In this document: piece by piece, positions 35,860 to 47,965 of the stretch | Numbering within the stretch: the first letter of the stretch is position 1 | Layout of the letters: each line of letters starts with the position of its first letter | DNA from: Solea solea | Lineage: Eukaryota > Chordata > Actinopteri > Pleuronectiformes > Soleidae | Direction: 5' to 3' | Assembly: GCF_958295425.1 (NCBI RefSeq) | Contig: NC_081146.1 | Location: forward strand, 23,680,395 to 23,744,394 | Length of the DNA: 64,000 bases | Translations under genes and position numbers: made by a program | The notes under the pieces: model-generated | What the model was told of the DNA's origin: nothing | Seen by the model: the letters and a program-made list of their open reading frames with translations, nothing else | Database searches by the model: none

Positions 35860-36075
35860 GCTGCTCATCAGATTCACTGTGTGCAAGACCGTGGTTATTA
35901 TCATACTGAATGCACCATCAGTTAAACTAACAGCCTGAATTCCGACATTTATCTCCAATATCATAGTGCGACTGTCAATTGCATGGGGAGCACAATGGCA
36001 AATTATGGGTTATGTCTTGCTCCTTGGAGTCTGGATCGTTCCCCAGTGTAATTACGCTATGCTAATTCTGCCCCC
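35860..36075. promoter_or_regulatory. Candidate conserved non-coding island
   Basis: Unique sequence with packed factor-like sites: a SOX-type ACAATGG at 35992-35998, caaattatggg just after it, TAATTA at 36049-36054 and gctaattctg at 36061. It ends at a C tract. This texture is typical of developmental enhancers in long introns. The call is inference from motif density only. Confidence 0.3.
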
Positions 36076-37139
36076 CCCCACCCCCTTTGCCCCTCACATT
36101 TCCCATGACAGAAACAAGGCTTCTCCGACTGTTCGGGTGTCAAGAGATGGGTGAAGTGAAAGATGAGTGAATAAATGTGAGCCTTTGTGAACCGGTTGTG
36201 GCCCCAAAAACTCAAGGCCATCCCCGCTTCCTCCCCTTCAGGAGGTTGGGGTGAGAGGCTCTGCTAGAACTTGTAGCCCTTTTTTTTTCTTGCAGAGACG
36301 GGGTCGTATGGGGGTCAGGCCACCTTGAACCCCTCCACTGGATTTATTGTGTTGGCGGTGGACAGGGTCAGGTCATGCTCCTCCCCTCAACACGAGGACT
36401 TTGTTAGAATCGGACATGAAGCAGACATTTGCCTGCACTGACAAACCCCTGTCAAGGTCTCCAAGGAGAACCCTTCAGAGGTCAGAAGTCATGTGTTAAC
36501 GGGGGGGGCGCACCCGTGTGGCATGACCTGAATACTGATTGATTTTCATGAGTGGGTGTTGTGGGAGGAGGGGCCTTAGCCTGGTGACCGTAGGCGGGGG
36601 GTTAAGCCACTTACGCTACCCCATGTGGCGATGTGGAGTGAGGGAATGTGGTACAAAGGAAACGGGAAGGATTCACAACTTGCTGGACTCCTCTGCTCCA
36701 CTGTACCTCAGCGGGAGTGTGTTTTCACTTTCCCTGAAACAAGACACTCAACCACATGTTTTTCTTTTAATAGACGGCTAAGTGGAGAAAGGGCAGGAGT
36801 GTGGCCTGTTTCCCAGATGATCACTGGGTGGTTGGCATCTGCTGGAAGGGAAGACGGAAAAGGTCTTTCTCCGTAGCTCCTCTGTGACATTTATTGGTTG
36901 TTCAGAATTGCATAGCCATGTAGACCATTGACTAATATATCAATCATCCAATTAGCAAAGCTTAGAATTTTTTTTTTTACAGGTGGCTCCAAGCTCAAGG
37001 AGAGTTGCCGTTTCTTTTGACCGTGAAAGTTGGATTGGACAATCGCAAACAGTTACATGAACCGTTACAAAATGAGTTTTAAACAAATTATTAAACAAAG
37101 GTTTTTGTGTTTTGTTTTTTTCAGTTTGCTTTCAGCTTG

Positions 37140-37320
37140 ATAAATGGGAATCATTCCTGGTTTCTTTGCTGGTCCGTCACAGTTAACTGAATATATTTTG
37201 GTTTCTGGACCAAACGAGACATTTCAGGATGTCCTTATTTCGAGATTTGGGAAATGCCAATTTGACCACTAATTAAATCAATAAATGAAGAATTGACATT
37301 TTAATTGATGTTTTAACATC
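37140..37320 (-). mobile_element. hAT MITE internal fragment, inverted
   Basis: The phrases ctggtttctttgctggtcc, ttttggtttctggaccaaac and gaaatgccaatttgaccactaatt are inverse relatives of the segments at 32.7 and 28.25 kb. Confidence 0.35.
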
Positions 37321-38960
37321 CTATATTATGTTATATTGTTATGTTATAATATAACCTTGACAATGGGACTCCTCTAAACCATTTAGACAAATGTAGTCAA
37401 TTAAAGTCAGGTATAGTACAGTAAAATACCCAAATTAAAAATCAGAAGGAAATGAATATGAGTCATAGTAACAATGAAAGACTAAGAAGAGAGTCACATT
37501 TGTGACCCTTTTATTTGTATTGCTACTTGTGTCTCTCCAGAGTTCTTCATTAAACATTCATCTGGACTATAATATTCTTCTTCTTTTGAAGTAATTGTTT
37601 CACTTTCAGCCAGCAAGCTGTTAAATTATACAAGATGGTGTACTCCCAGCAGTGCTCACAGATGCAACTTTTTTTCAGAACTGCTGATATATCATATCAG
37701 GGCAGCAGTGTCGGGCTCAGCCAAGTCTTAATTTTAATACATTTCCAGGGGAAAACTATAATCATGAATAGGTTTGTTCTTAAAAAACGCCCTTAACTGA
37801 GACCCTGAAACCCAAATTTTACTTGTGATATTTGACGCCGCCTTATTTCATTTTGTCCTTTCACTGAAAAGAAAACGACTCAATTAAAGAATGCTTGTAT
37901 TGTCATTGCACAAATAGAATAAAACAAACTGCCACAAAAAATGTAATCTAAAAATACCATAAATGCAGTTTAAATTGTCCTTACATGGTGCACAACCTTT
38001 ATTGCACAATAAGAGGGAGGTGATTTGGTGATATTGCACATTATCCTTATTGATAGATTGTTTCTCTAGAGCTGTTTTCCAACATGCAAACGTTCAGAGC
38101 GCTGGTCTGGACAGTTTCCTGACTTTGGCGTTGAAGAAGAGAAGCAGCACAAGAGAAGATTTTCTGGGTCAGACACTTTATTCTGCAGTCGGATGAGCGC
38201 TCACCCTCTCGCTCGCGTTGAATTAACCAGAGCTTTTCCCGATGTGCCGACTTGGACGTTATCCAGACATTGACACGGGAACTTGCAGGAGACGTTTCTT
38301 TTTTTGGAAAATGTCCGGAGCAACTTTTGTGGACATTTGTGTTCTCACATGCACACAGCAGGCGCTCCCCTTCCAGGCAATTTGTGAAACATGTCTGGAC
38401 TTCAGTGTGGGTGTGAAAGCTGGTTAGGTAAGAGGAATAGGAGCAAGAAAAAAAGAAAAAAAAAGGTTTTGTTAGTGGCTGAGTTTGTCATAATGGACGT
38501 GAGCGCAGCATGATCCCAACACGCTTCCAACACTGATCCCCAGAGCAGATCAGGCCCCCTGGAGTTTGGATCTGGGACGATGAGTGACTAAATCTTCTTA
38601 CAGTGGGCTCAGTTGAGTAATCTAACTGCTGCCAGGGTGGTATTACCAGGTTGGGGTGGGTGCGTGGCAGTGCATAAAACCCCACCCAGTTAGTACTTTT
38701 AACATTTGGAATAAACGGTTGTTTCTGGTGCAGGACAAATCACTCATTCCCAGCATTCCCTTGCAGACATGCTGTGTGTGTGTGTGTAAACTTGCACAGG
38801 AGCTGACGTAACAGAGAGGTTGTGGTATTCTCTTCAAGTCTTCAAGTCCCACTGTTCTGGATTTATTTACCAAGTCAATAATAATAAAAAATGGAGTCAT
38901 TCCACAAGTGTGAGGTTTGAAGAGTAGATGCATCTATAATTGATTCAGCAGATTACTTAC

Positions 38961-39059
38961 ATTGGCTCGAGGTAGTCCAAGCAAGGAAACGAGGAGAACC
39001 AGACACATGGTCCACTGGTTCAGAGGCCAGGCATTGATTTTTTTTTTCTTCTTAGACAT
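38961..39059 (-). CDS. Candidate first coding exon encoding a signal peptide
   Basis: On the minus strand an ATG at 39059-39057 sits in a fair Kozak context (G at -3). It opens 33 codons: a basic start (M-S followed by five lysines), a short polar stretch with two tryptophans, then a second Met (39008) leading a hydrophobic core CLVLLVSLLGL and a PRAN end. The reading is cut by AAT|GTAAGT, a consensus donor (GT at 38960-38959). This is the layout of a secreted or membrane protein's first exon. I do not recognise the protein. The partner exons would lie at lower coordinates, antisense to the putative intron, and none was found. The lysine run partly reflects an A-rich tract, so chance is possible. 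Confidence 0.3.
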
Positions 39060-40748
39060 GGCTCCAAGTTGTGGTTTTAAAATTGTTCTCATTGAAGGAT
39101 AGTGTTTATGCATTTTATCTAGACTTGATCCCAAGCTGAAGTACTTTGGCCAGAGAAGGACTTTCTTTTTCTTCACCCCTCCCTTTGCTTCACTCAGTCA
39201 GAACATGTTAAACCCCCCCAATCACCCCCCCAACTATGGTTAGGACTCTATTTTGAGCCCTTTGTGCATAATTCAAAATGTTACACTAATTGTTTTACCT
39301 GCCGAGAGAGTTGCCAGACAGCAGTTGGTGACCACATGGTTGGAGTGCGGCCAAATCAGATCTCTCCAACAGTTCATCCATCCGTGTAATTTGTATCACT
39401 CAAAAAACAAAGGATGGAAAACATGTTGGCGTTGTATGAGCAGATGATCTACTGATCTACGTTACTGAAGCACTTCTGGGTTCCGGCTGTAAAGCATATA
39501 CTCACTCTGCTAAATGAGTATAGATGCATTTAAGGGCAATTTGTAGTCCGGGAACTTAAAGTGCCTCAGTGAGTGATAGTCTGGAACCATTGTTGAGCCT
39601 GAGATGGAATTAGTTTTTCACTCTGCCTTAGCTGCCTTTTTGATGTTTTTTCCCAGGCGGTGCTGAAAGTTCAGAGTACACACAGGCACCCTGTCAATCA
39701 CCAATTCTCACTATACTACTGGAACCAGAAAATAATGACCACATGCCCTATGGTATCGCGCTACCCAGGGTAAGGTTGTTATTGATACACTTCTCAGCAG
39801 TCGTGCTTTCCGTCCGGGGGCTTGTGGTCCCCTTGTCAAAACAAAGAGAACTCGAGAGCGAGGTAGAGGGAAAATAAGCTGGTGCTTTGCCTTAACCTTA
39901 ACTGAACCATCACCAGCATGTGGCTGCCAGCTGGTTTGCATGCTAATCCAGAGGATGCTGCCTCGGCAAGTCTTCTTTGGCTCTGCCGCATGAAATGTGC
40001 TGTGTTTGAGGTCAAACCCTTCCCTGTCTCCACATGTCAGAGTTGGTCTGTGTGCGGATCCGGAGTCAGTGAGATCGTCACATGTCAGATGAGCATTTTC
40101 AACAAGCTTATTTTGGACCTTTATCGCCAACAATGTTCATGTTCAGTTATGAATGTGAGAGATAAAGGTTATCCAGGAACAATGGCCACTTAAATGAATC
40201 TGTTAGTGATGTCTTTAGCACAGATTAATCTGAGAACACATGTTTGTTTGTTTTTTATCTTAATTCTCAAATGCCAAGCAGCAGCAGCAGTTCTGTATCA
40301 AGCAGAAAACCAAATCTGTGCTACATGCTTCACGTTTGTGGTTGTCATCTTCAAAAGCTCAAAGCTGTCTTTTATTTTAAAATGTATCATTTTACATTTC
40401 AATCATCAATTTAAAGCTTAGAACAATAATGTTTTGCTCCTGATTTGTCCTTTCTTCCTCGTAAGTGACAATAAAACATGATACAACTTCTTTCTGGTTT
40501 GGAATTCATCCAAACGTTCGTCTCGCCCGTCGCAAAACTTTCATGTCATCCGTTAACAGCCGAATTCCCCGTGATGGTAAACGCAGCGTTACTCGTCTGT
40601 CATTTGAATTCATCGTTTTGATCCGTGAGAGTTTTCCAGAGGGAAAAATGCCGTGTCTGCTCAGAGAGGCTCAGGTTGCTTCACTGTTCTTCATTAAGTG
40701 TTGGACCAGACATGCATCTAATGGTCATCTCTTATTTTACATCCACAG

Positions 40749-40809
40749 ATACACAGTGGGAAGTCTGAAGTCTCTGCCAACCCTGGTCACGCTGTGTTTG
40801 AGCACTGAG
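40749..40809 (+). other. Candidate 61-bp exon, coding state unknown
   Basis: The segment is preceded by ttattttacatccacag and followed by gag|gtaagg, giving plausible acceptor and donor sites on the same strand as the 20-kb exon. One frame is open through it without an ATG, and another stops. It could be an alternative 5' UTR exon or a chance pairing of splice-like sites. Confidence 0.2.
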
Positions 40810-41074
40810 GTAAGGAATACTGTTTCTCTGTCAACTGTGTGCTGTGCAACTAAACGTTAAAAGGGAGTTCTATGGGAGCTTTGTAGAAATACTGCTACTG
40901 AAGCAGCTTTTTTAAATTACGCTTTGACTCAGTAACTTATCTGCTCATTTTAATCGAATTTCAGGAACTGTAATACTAGCTTTTTTTTAGAGTTTTGTTT
41001 CTATTAAACAAGGACAAAGTCATTTTGAGGTCAGTTGATTCAGTTAGTAAGATAAGCAACTGCTTTGTGCTCAC

Positions 41075-41099
41075 TGTGTGTGTGTGTGTGTGTGTGTGT
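41075..41099. repeat. (TG)n microsatellite
   Basis: Uninterrupted TG units followed by a T run. Confidence 0.9.
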
Positions 41100-41644
41100 T
41101 TTTTAAGTTGCAAAATGCAAAACCGAGCTCCAGCGTATCAGACCAAAGCAAACGCAGCTGTGATCACGGGCATTACACGTGACGTGTCCGTAGCAACGAG
41201 AAAACACACATGCAGCGTTGCGTATGCATCAAATTTCTTGCCAGTTTGGGGGTGGAGGAGCACTTTCTTTGGAAGTAAAAGCAGGAGGTTACCTTCAGCT
41301 GGAGGCTTTCAACACTTTGTCTCCACGACTGAGCGGGCTTGATAGTCACCGCCTTTGTCGCCGTGTTTCAGGTGTAAACACGTGAACTGCTAATTATGAC
41401 ACGTCATCATTTCTGTCATTTTCTATCCGAGTTGTCTCCATTTTGTTGTCATTATAGTTGTCGTTGATGTTGTGCGCTACGGATGAAGAGTTGAGTTGAA
41501 GTAATTGCACGGTGTGGCAGTACAGAAAAGACACAATCCTCCCACTGGGATGTTTTTGGTTGTTTTTTTTTGCAGAAATGCTGCAAATTGCTTTGATTTA
41601 TGGCTCAATGGTGGAGTCAATTTGTGGCCAAAACACTGCTGAGT

Positions 41645-41744
41645 AGGGGCGGGAATCGCCCGAGACATCATGATACGATTTCACCACTATATTGCAAAAT
41701 TATGACTATTTGCGAAATGGTATATTGCAATAGTGAGTACTTGG
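41645..41744. mobile_element. hAT-like end fragment
   Basis: aggggcgggaatcgcccgagacatcatgatacgat resembles the terminal sequence of a fish hAT element with ATCACGATACGAT motifs. The other end is absent. Confidence 0.3.
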
Positions 41745-41769
41745 CACCATGTAGTGGCCTGAAACGGGC

Positions 41770-42345
41770 TTTATCCTTCCACCGGAGGGTCACGGGCGGT
41801 TGCTGTTTCAACCTCACCTGACATAGAGAGATAGGCGGGGTACACTTTGGACCAGGGGTGTAAAACGTACAGCCCGTGAGCCAGAACCGGCCCACCAGAG
41901 GATCCAATCTGGCCGACAGGATGAATTTGTGAAAATTTGGCGTTATGATTAGATCATAATACTACATTTTTCAGTTCCAGCTACCTGTGACTAAATATTT
42001 CATGCATTTGCAGATCCACTGTGATCTCTAAGTTGTAATGCACATCTGTAATGGTAAACATAGCACTTATTTTTCACAAGAAATGTCAGGTTTTGTTCAT
42101 TATATGTTCTGTAAAAAGATGCTTCATTAAATTAAATCGTTGTTTATAGGTTATTTTGCTGTTATTGTAGTGCTACGGCCCACTTGAGATCAAATTGCAC
42201 TGTGAGAGTGAGTACTCTCACACCTACGGTCAATCTAGAGTGTCCAATTTACCTAATCCCCATATTGCATGTTGTGGGAGGAAACCAGAGAACCTGGAGA
42301 AAACCCACACAGGGAGAACATGCAAACTCCATGCAGGGTCTTCTT
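41770..42345 (-). mobile_element. SINE (common fish 'tttgcatgttctcc' family), split by a hAT element
   Basis: Read on the minus strand, 42345-42208 carries catggagtttgcatgttctc, a 'gggttttctccaggttctctgg' segment and 'attgaccgtaggtgtgag'. The element resumes at 41853-41770 with 'gtgtaccccgcctatctctctatgtcagg' and 'aaggataaa'. The 60.05-kb copy shares the start of the first part and all of the second. The hAT element at 41854-42207 separates the two parts. The head has an internal deletion: gcagcaagaag joins accctgcatgg with no B box. Confidence 0.6.
41854..42207. mobile_element. hAT MITE, inverted relative of the 15.9-kb copy, right end missing
   Basis: The left end caggggtgtaaaacgtacag and 'cagaaccggcccaccagagg' match the right arm of the 15.9-kb element in inverse orientation. 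The right side ends ggcccacttgagatcaaattgcactgt, matching that element's other arm, but stops about 37 bp short of the terminal repeat. The interior differs. It lies between two parts of one SINE, so it inserted into it. The missing terminus makes it immobile and hides the target duplication. Confidence 0.6.
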
Positions 42346-45300
42346 GCTGCAAAAATTCAATACCTGAAAAGTGTCACGTGGAATAATGATGAAACGAACA
42401 CACCCAATTGAAAACTTCCTCTGTTGTGAGGATGTCGGTTGTAGCTGAAGTGGAAACGCCTGCTGAGACATGTCAGAAAGCTGTAGAATCACTGAGAAGG
42501 TGCACTGTGTCAGGCTGGGCATGTCCCCAGCGAGCGTGAATATGAACAGTAGAGGACGGGGGCCCCGAAGAGCACGGATGACATGACATCCTGTGGGACT
42601 CCTGGAAACAGATGGATGGCCAGATGCAGGCCTGCTGTGACCTTGGATGCATCTGAAGGTAAAAGCAGCAGAGATGCCTCAGAAAAGTGCGATGACTGAC
42701 AAGAGCAGGCAGCAGTGATTCACACCTGTCTCGGCTCTATAGGACTTTGTTTGTGTGTGTGCCCATTGTATTGTGTTTCATTAGGGTGTGATCCGGCAAT
42801 ACAGTTAATTATCTTGGGTGTATACCTCATCGGAGAAGTTAACCTTTTGAATTTGGTTTTGTTTGGGAACAATAGACTTCATTTGAAATGGTTCCAGTGC
42901 ACAGTTTTCGAGAAGGTGGTCAAGTTATTCATGTTACAGGTTTGTGCAACTTCTCTAAAGCGTGATTGGCACATATCGGCTTTTTTGTTTTCCAGGGAGT
43001 TTATCTTCCCAGCAAGGAATTAACACCACTTACAAACACAGCAAAAAAAACAAACTGCTACTGGAAATCAGCGGTGTGCTCATCAGACTGTCAGTATTCA
43101 AAATCAATGGATCAGATTTCAATCAAAACAACAGAAAATGAAGTGTGATGTGCTCCACAAACCCCAAATATCACAGCAATACTCCACTTAGCACCGCTGT
43201 GCTAATTCATTAACAGATTAGTTGTGATGACAGTATTTGACATGAAAAAGTGGTATCGAGCCATCCCTTCTAGGTATAAACGGTGCGAGAGTGTGCTTTA
43301 TATTCCCTTTTTTTACATTGTTTGTTTCTCTAAACATGATGAATTTGTAACTGTCAGAATCCGTCTTCTCATAGCCATTCATCCTCCTGTTTTCAGATCC
43401 ACTGTGCCGCTGTTACTCTGTTCTTCAGAAAGTGGAAATATTTCGGTTTGACTGGCATTTATGATTTGAGCCGAAAATAATTAACGCGAAAAGTAATTTT
43501 TATGCTCATTAAATAATCCAACGCTCAGTATAGCATCAGAAAACACTGGAGAATAAAAAAAGTTCAAATTTGCCAAAGCCCAAATTATCATATGCAAATT
43601 GCTCGTTTCGTGTGACCACGAGTTCAGCGCACAGACCTAATCAGACAAAGAAAACGTGCAAGCACTCAATGTCTTTGTGTTATTGTTTAGAAAACCACAG
43701 AAATGCTTTTTAATTCACACATTTGTTGCCAAATTATCTTCCCTCAATTAATCATGTTTAATCAGCCAACTGACCCAAACCCTCTGATGTTGATTTGGCC
43801 ACTGAACACTCGTCACAACAGGTTCCATAGGTCTTTTTCTTGGATAGATTGAATTCTATACTTCTACATGTCTTGATTCAAATGTTTTAGAATGAATGGC
43901 GTCACTTTACGAGACTGGTTCCCCCAAAACGGCGGTCCCCAACTAAAAACGAAGTGTGTAAACATACAACTCACCATCCCGCTGATTTAAAATATGAGCC
44001 CTGAGCTTGTTTACCTCCTACGTGCCGGTCCCACCTGGGGTTAATGGGAGACAATGACATCCCAAGTTTGTTACATAAAGTCTACTCCGTAATTTGGTTT
44101 TGGTCGCGTCACTGCAGAAAACCCCACTTCACAAAGATAGGATGTTTGAAATGGGTATTCGGTGCTTTTTTTGGCAATCTCTGGATCGGTGTGTCATTGT
44201 GACAGATAGGGTCATAGTCGATTTTTATCCGTCATTTTATTATAGATTATTATGAAATAAAGTCCATCTAATAGTGTTTCATTTCCAAAACGATCCCACC
44301 CATCACAGGGCTTAAAACTTTCAGGCACAGAACTTTATTAAATGCTTTAAATTTGACGTTACACCAAAAAACAGAGGAGACGACATCGTAAACATGACAT
44401 GGAATAAAAGAAACGTAGACAGAATGGACTGAGCCACGGTTTAGTGCCGTTAACATTGTGTAGTTGGGGATCTCAGCCCTAAAAGATGACTAAAAAAAAC
44501 TGTCAGTCAATCAGTAAAGATCAATTATTTCATAATAACCCGTCAACATATTGTCACTCAAGTAATCTGAGGATGAGATAAATGCCTGCACCTTCCCAAG
44601 GCTCTGGGGAAATCTGGGGAAAAAAAGAAGATTCTCTTATTGGTTGTTCTATTAAGCAGCTGCATTTCCAAAGGCCCTTCAGTGGATAGTTTTAGGAGCA
44701 TTTCAGCTGCGGTACTAGCTGCCTATACACAGCCAAGAAACCTAATACAGAGAGCGTGAGAATAAATAAAACGTGTGTCAATGCGGTGCCTTTTTGGAGA
44801 TGAAGCGCTTTTGTGTGTCTGTACTCATCTGGTGTGAGGGGCTCAGGACAGAGAGCCTCCATTCCAAGACAACAGTGTTTATCTACTTGGGGAAAGTGGA
44901 AATGAGACTCGACAATTCTCTATTATTTTTCGACTGATCCCGCCCGCTGCAGATTTGTCTTCACTGTGCAAAGTGTTGATCTTCTGTTGGTACGAGAAAA
45001 GATGCATTTGTGACGCTGTGGCCACCGGCAGCCGTACACTGTGCAGGCCTCTGGGGCTTTAAGCGCAACAAAGGGAGAGGCCTGATCAGAGCGGGAGACT
45101 GGATGTTGAGGGCTGTGGGGGCGGGTGTGAGAAATGAAGAGGAGATGGAGGAGGGTCGAGGTGTCAGGCGTATAATTGGGGTGAGGAGATCTCCCGGGTG
45201 GATAGAGGGAAGCTTTATTAAGACCGCTCAAGTCTAGCTCTTCCTCGCACACAGACACACACCCGCATGGACCAATCTTCCATTTCCACCAGAGACTGTA

Positions 45301-47729
45301 ACAACAAAGGGATGAAGGGCAAAGTCCTCAAGCTCCTTTCAGTCACAGATAAGACAAAAGACCCCATAACTTCAACAGCACTGATGGGCAGGCAGCAGCG
45401 TATGGATTTTTACCTTTTATTTCAAACAAGTCCGTTTGCTCCTGCAGCCTAACGAGGGTGCTGTTACTTATTGATACCGTTTTGTATCGGGATGATGTAG
45501 ATTTTGTGTCAGAAATGCGTTCGGTCGTCTAACGGCGCATCCGACGGTCGCTCGATAACCTCTCCTGAATTCGCTTTGTCGGCGATGATGTAACGACTCC
45601 TTTTTGACGCCTTTTGAGGGAATCCTTACCATTTTCACTCGGGGATGATCTGATGATGGCTTGTCAAATGTCAAGGTTGTTTTGAACCCGCAAACCTTTT
45701 TGTCTTGAGAATCCTTCACTTGATTTCACTAATTAACTGCTCAGATTTGGGCGGCCAATAACTAAAGGTCATTATGAATATACATCATGTTTTTTAAGAC
45801 AACAATTACATCCTCTTTGAGTCTGGAAATGAAAATTGTAGTTTATACTCGTCTACACAAATACACGGCGTTCAAAATACACCGAAGGAGAAGAACATCT
45901 CTCCAGGACGACTTCCCCGTGACTGATGGTATCACGTCTGACGGGGAGATTAGAAGCGTAGCTGCCTACCGTCCTCCCTTTTATGTTGAAATGTTGTTCT
46001 GGGGTCAGTGAAGTTAAGCCTTTGCAGATGCAGGACCACTTTTGGTCGGGTATTCTGCAAAAGGTGTACCATCTCCAAGAAGAAGCAGAATTAGTGAGTG
46101 ATGTAAGAGAAAGACTTTGGAGTTGGTGAAGGAGGCAGGTGCTGTATGGGTTAGAAGTGGCCTCCTGAAGAGCCCAGCTGTAAATTGGGTTCTGTGGAAG
46201 TCAGAGGGGGGGAAAGGGGGCTGTAGGTGTGTTCTCTGCTTCCTTAGTAGCTTGTTAATCCCCCACAGCTCTGGCTGGAGGGTGTTTCTTGTGCCTATAT
46301 GGCCAATGTGGAAAAATGGCACTTCTCCTGCAGCCCTCTTCGACCCTCTTTCCCCCCTCAGTCCTGCAGGGCTCAGCTAATCCTCTGCCTGGTCGTGGCC
46401 GGGGGATTGTGGGCTTTTTCAAAGCCCTTTGCTGGCTGGACTTCAAAGTTCCAGAGGGTTACAAGGATTTTAGGAGGTGGGAGAAAATGAGGTCCACTGC
46501 AAAGCAAAGAGTGCGCGAGGTTCACCTCAGCTGTGCCATTCCTGAGGTAATACTGAGAAATCTGTGATCTCAGAGAGAGAGTGGTGGTTGATTGGAAAGA
46601 CAGGCCCAGGGACATTCTCTGAACATCAGTTACAGATTTCTTTTTTTTCTTTTTCATTATCCAAACGAGACGCTGTAAGCTTTTATGTCTTTGCAGCTCC
46701 TCTTTGTTTACAATGTCAAATGGCAGACCTCCTGCCATGTTTTGAATTAAAAAAAAAAAAAAAAATTTGTTGCCAAATAGAGTTGAGACACAAATTAGTT
46801 TGACTCCCCCCCACTGTTCAGAAGGTTAATTCAGTAGTTCAGTCGACAACTTTTCAGGGTTCGCAGCTTCACAGGAAGCCTGGCTGACTCTGAATGATTT
46901 AAACACATTTTTCAAATCCCAGATATTTGTTTTTACTTCAGTTATCTTGAATAAATACTAAATAATAAAGTTTCTGATATAAAAATAAACCGCTGTCCCA
47001 ATTTGCTTGAAAACCTCAAATTAAACACAGTGCAAATTCAAGGTTCACCGAAATCTACTGAGCTAAGACGCAGGAGGTCCATCTCGCATGGCAACAACGT
47101 TGTGACATCACATTAATGGAAAGTCTACTTTCACCCTGTCGAGACAGTACCAGATAAATCAGGCCTGGTGGTGTTAAAGTTGTTGGACCCGGTCATGTAG
47201 GGTTAGAGTGAGGCTGGCACTGCTTGACACGGTGCTTAAAAAAACAAGTGAATCTTCTCCACACAACACCATTTGTTACATTTGGGCAGTATGTCGTCTG
47301 GTAACATCAGTTAAGGGCTTTTGCAGCTAAGGAACTTCCCTTGCGGTTGTTTAGAGTGGCTAAATGGCGAGATGTGCAGTGTTATTGCGGTAAAAAAAGT
47401 AACAGGAGTTCAAAACGTCTTTGTGCCAAAAGAAACACAAGAGAGTCGCCTTTTAAACGTCATGGTTTCACCCATATGCCAAGAATATCATCCGGCGTGT
47501 CTCTTGTGTTTATATTATGGCCTGGACTAAATAGAGCTAATTAAATAAGTGTCTCAATCGCTTGCAAAAAAAAGTTCATTCATTTAAAGCTGTGATTACA
47601 TGAATTTACGACTATAGAGTCAACAAATAAATCTGATTGTGTGCTATGCTAATTATTGTAAGTGGGCCCGGGGATTAGACGTGATCCTGCTTAAAGTTCA
47701 CGTTGTGTGCCGTTAACATATGGTTGGAA
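42346..47729. other. Intronic non-coding stretch
   Basis: No gene, RNA or named element supported. An A tract lies at about 46748-46765. Frames at 44923-45258 (minus), 45787 and 46289 have no domain, overlap one another on both strands and lack splice context. Confidence 0.4.
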
Positions 47730-47965
47730 GATACACACACACACACACATATTCTCTCATCATGGATTCCCTCGCTCCCTTATCCTAACATTAACTATCA
47801 CAACTAATCCATTAACCCTTAAACCCAATTCTAACCCTCAAAAATCCGCTTTTTAAAGTTGTGAGGACCAGTCGAAATGTTCTCACAAGGTCAAAATCAC
47901 ATCCTCACAATAATGGCTTTGAATTAAAATCACACACACACACACAAACACACACAGACTCACAA
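47730..47965. repeat. CA-flanked CCCTAA-containing repeat, copy C
   Basis: (CA)n at about 47732-47749, then ccttatcctaacattaacta, tcacaactaatccattaaccc, aacccaattctaaccctcaa and 'gttgtgaggaccag'. It closes with (CA)n at about 47933-47960. Block order is the same as in copies A and B, in the same orientation. Confidence 0.55.

Larger units (their letters stand above)
35276..41640. other. Intronic non-coding stretch
   Basis: Contains the separately listed island at 35.86-36.07 kb, a hAT fragment at 37.14-37.32 kb, and exon candidates at 38.96 and 40.75 kb. A TG repeat lies at 41075-41099. No complete gene is present. Confidence 0.35.
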
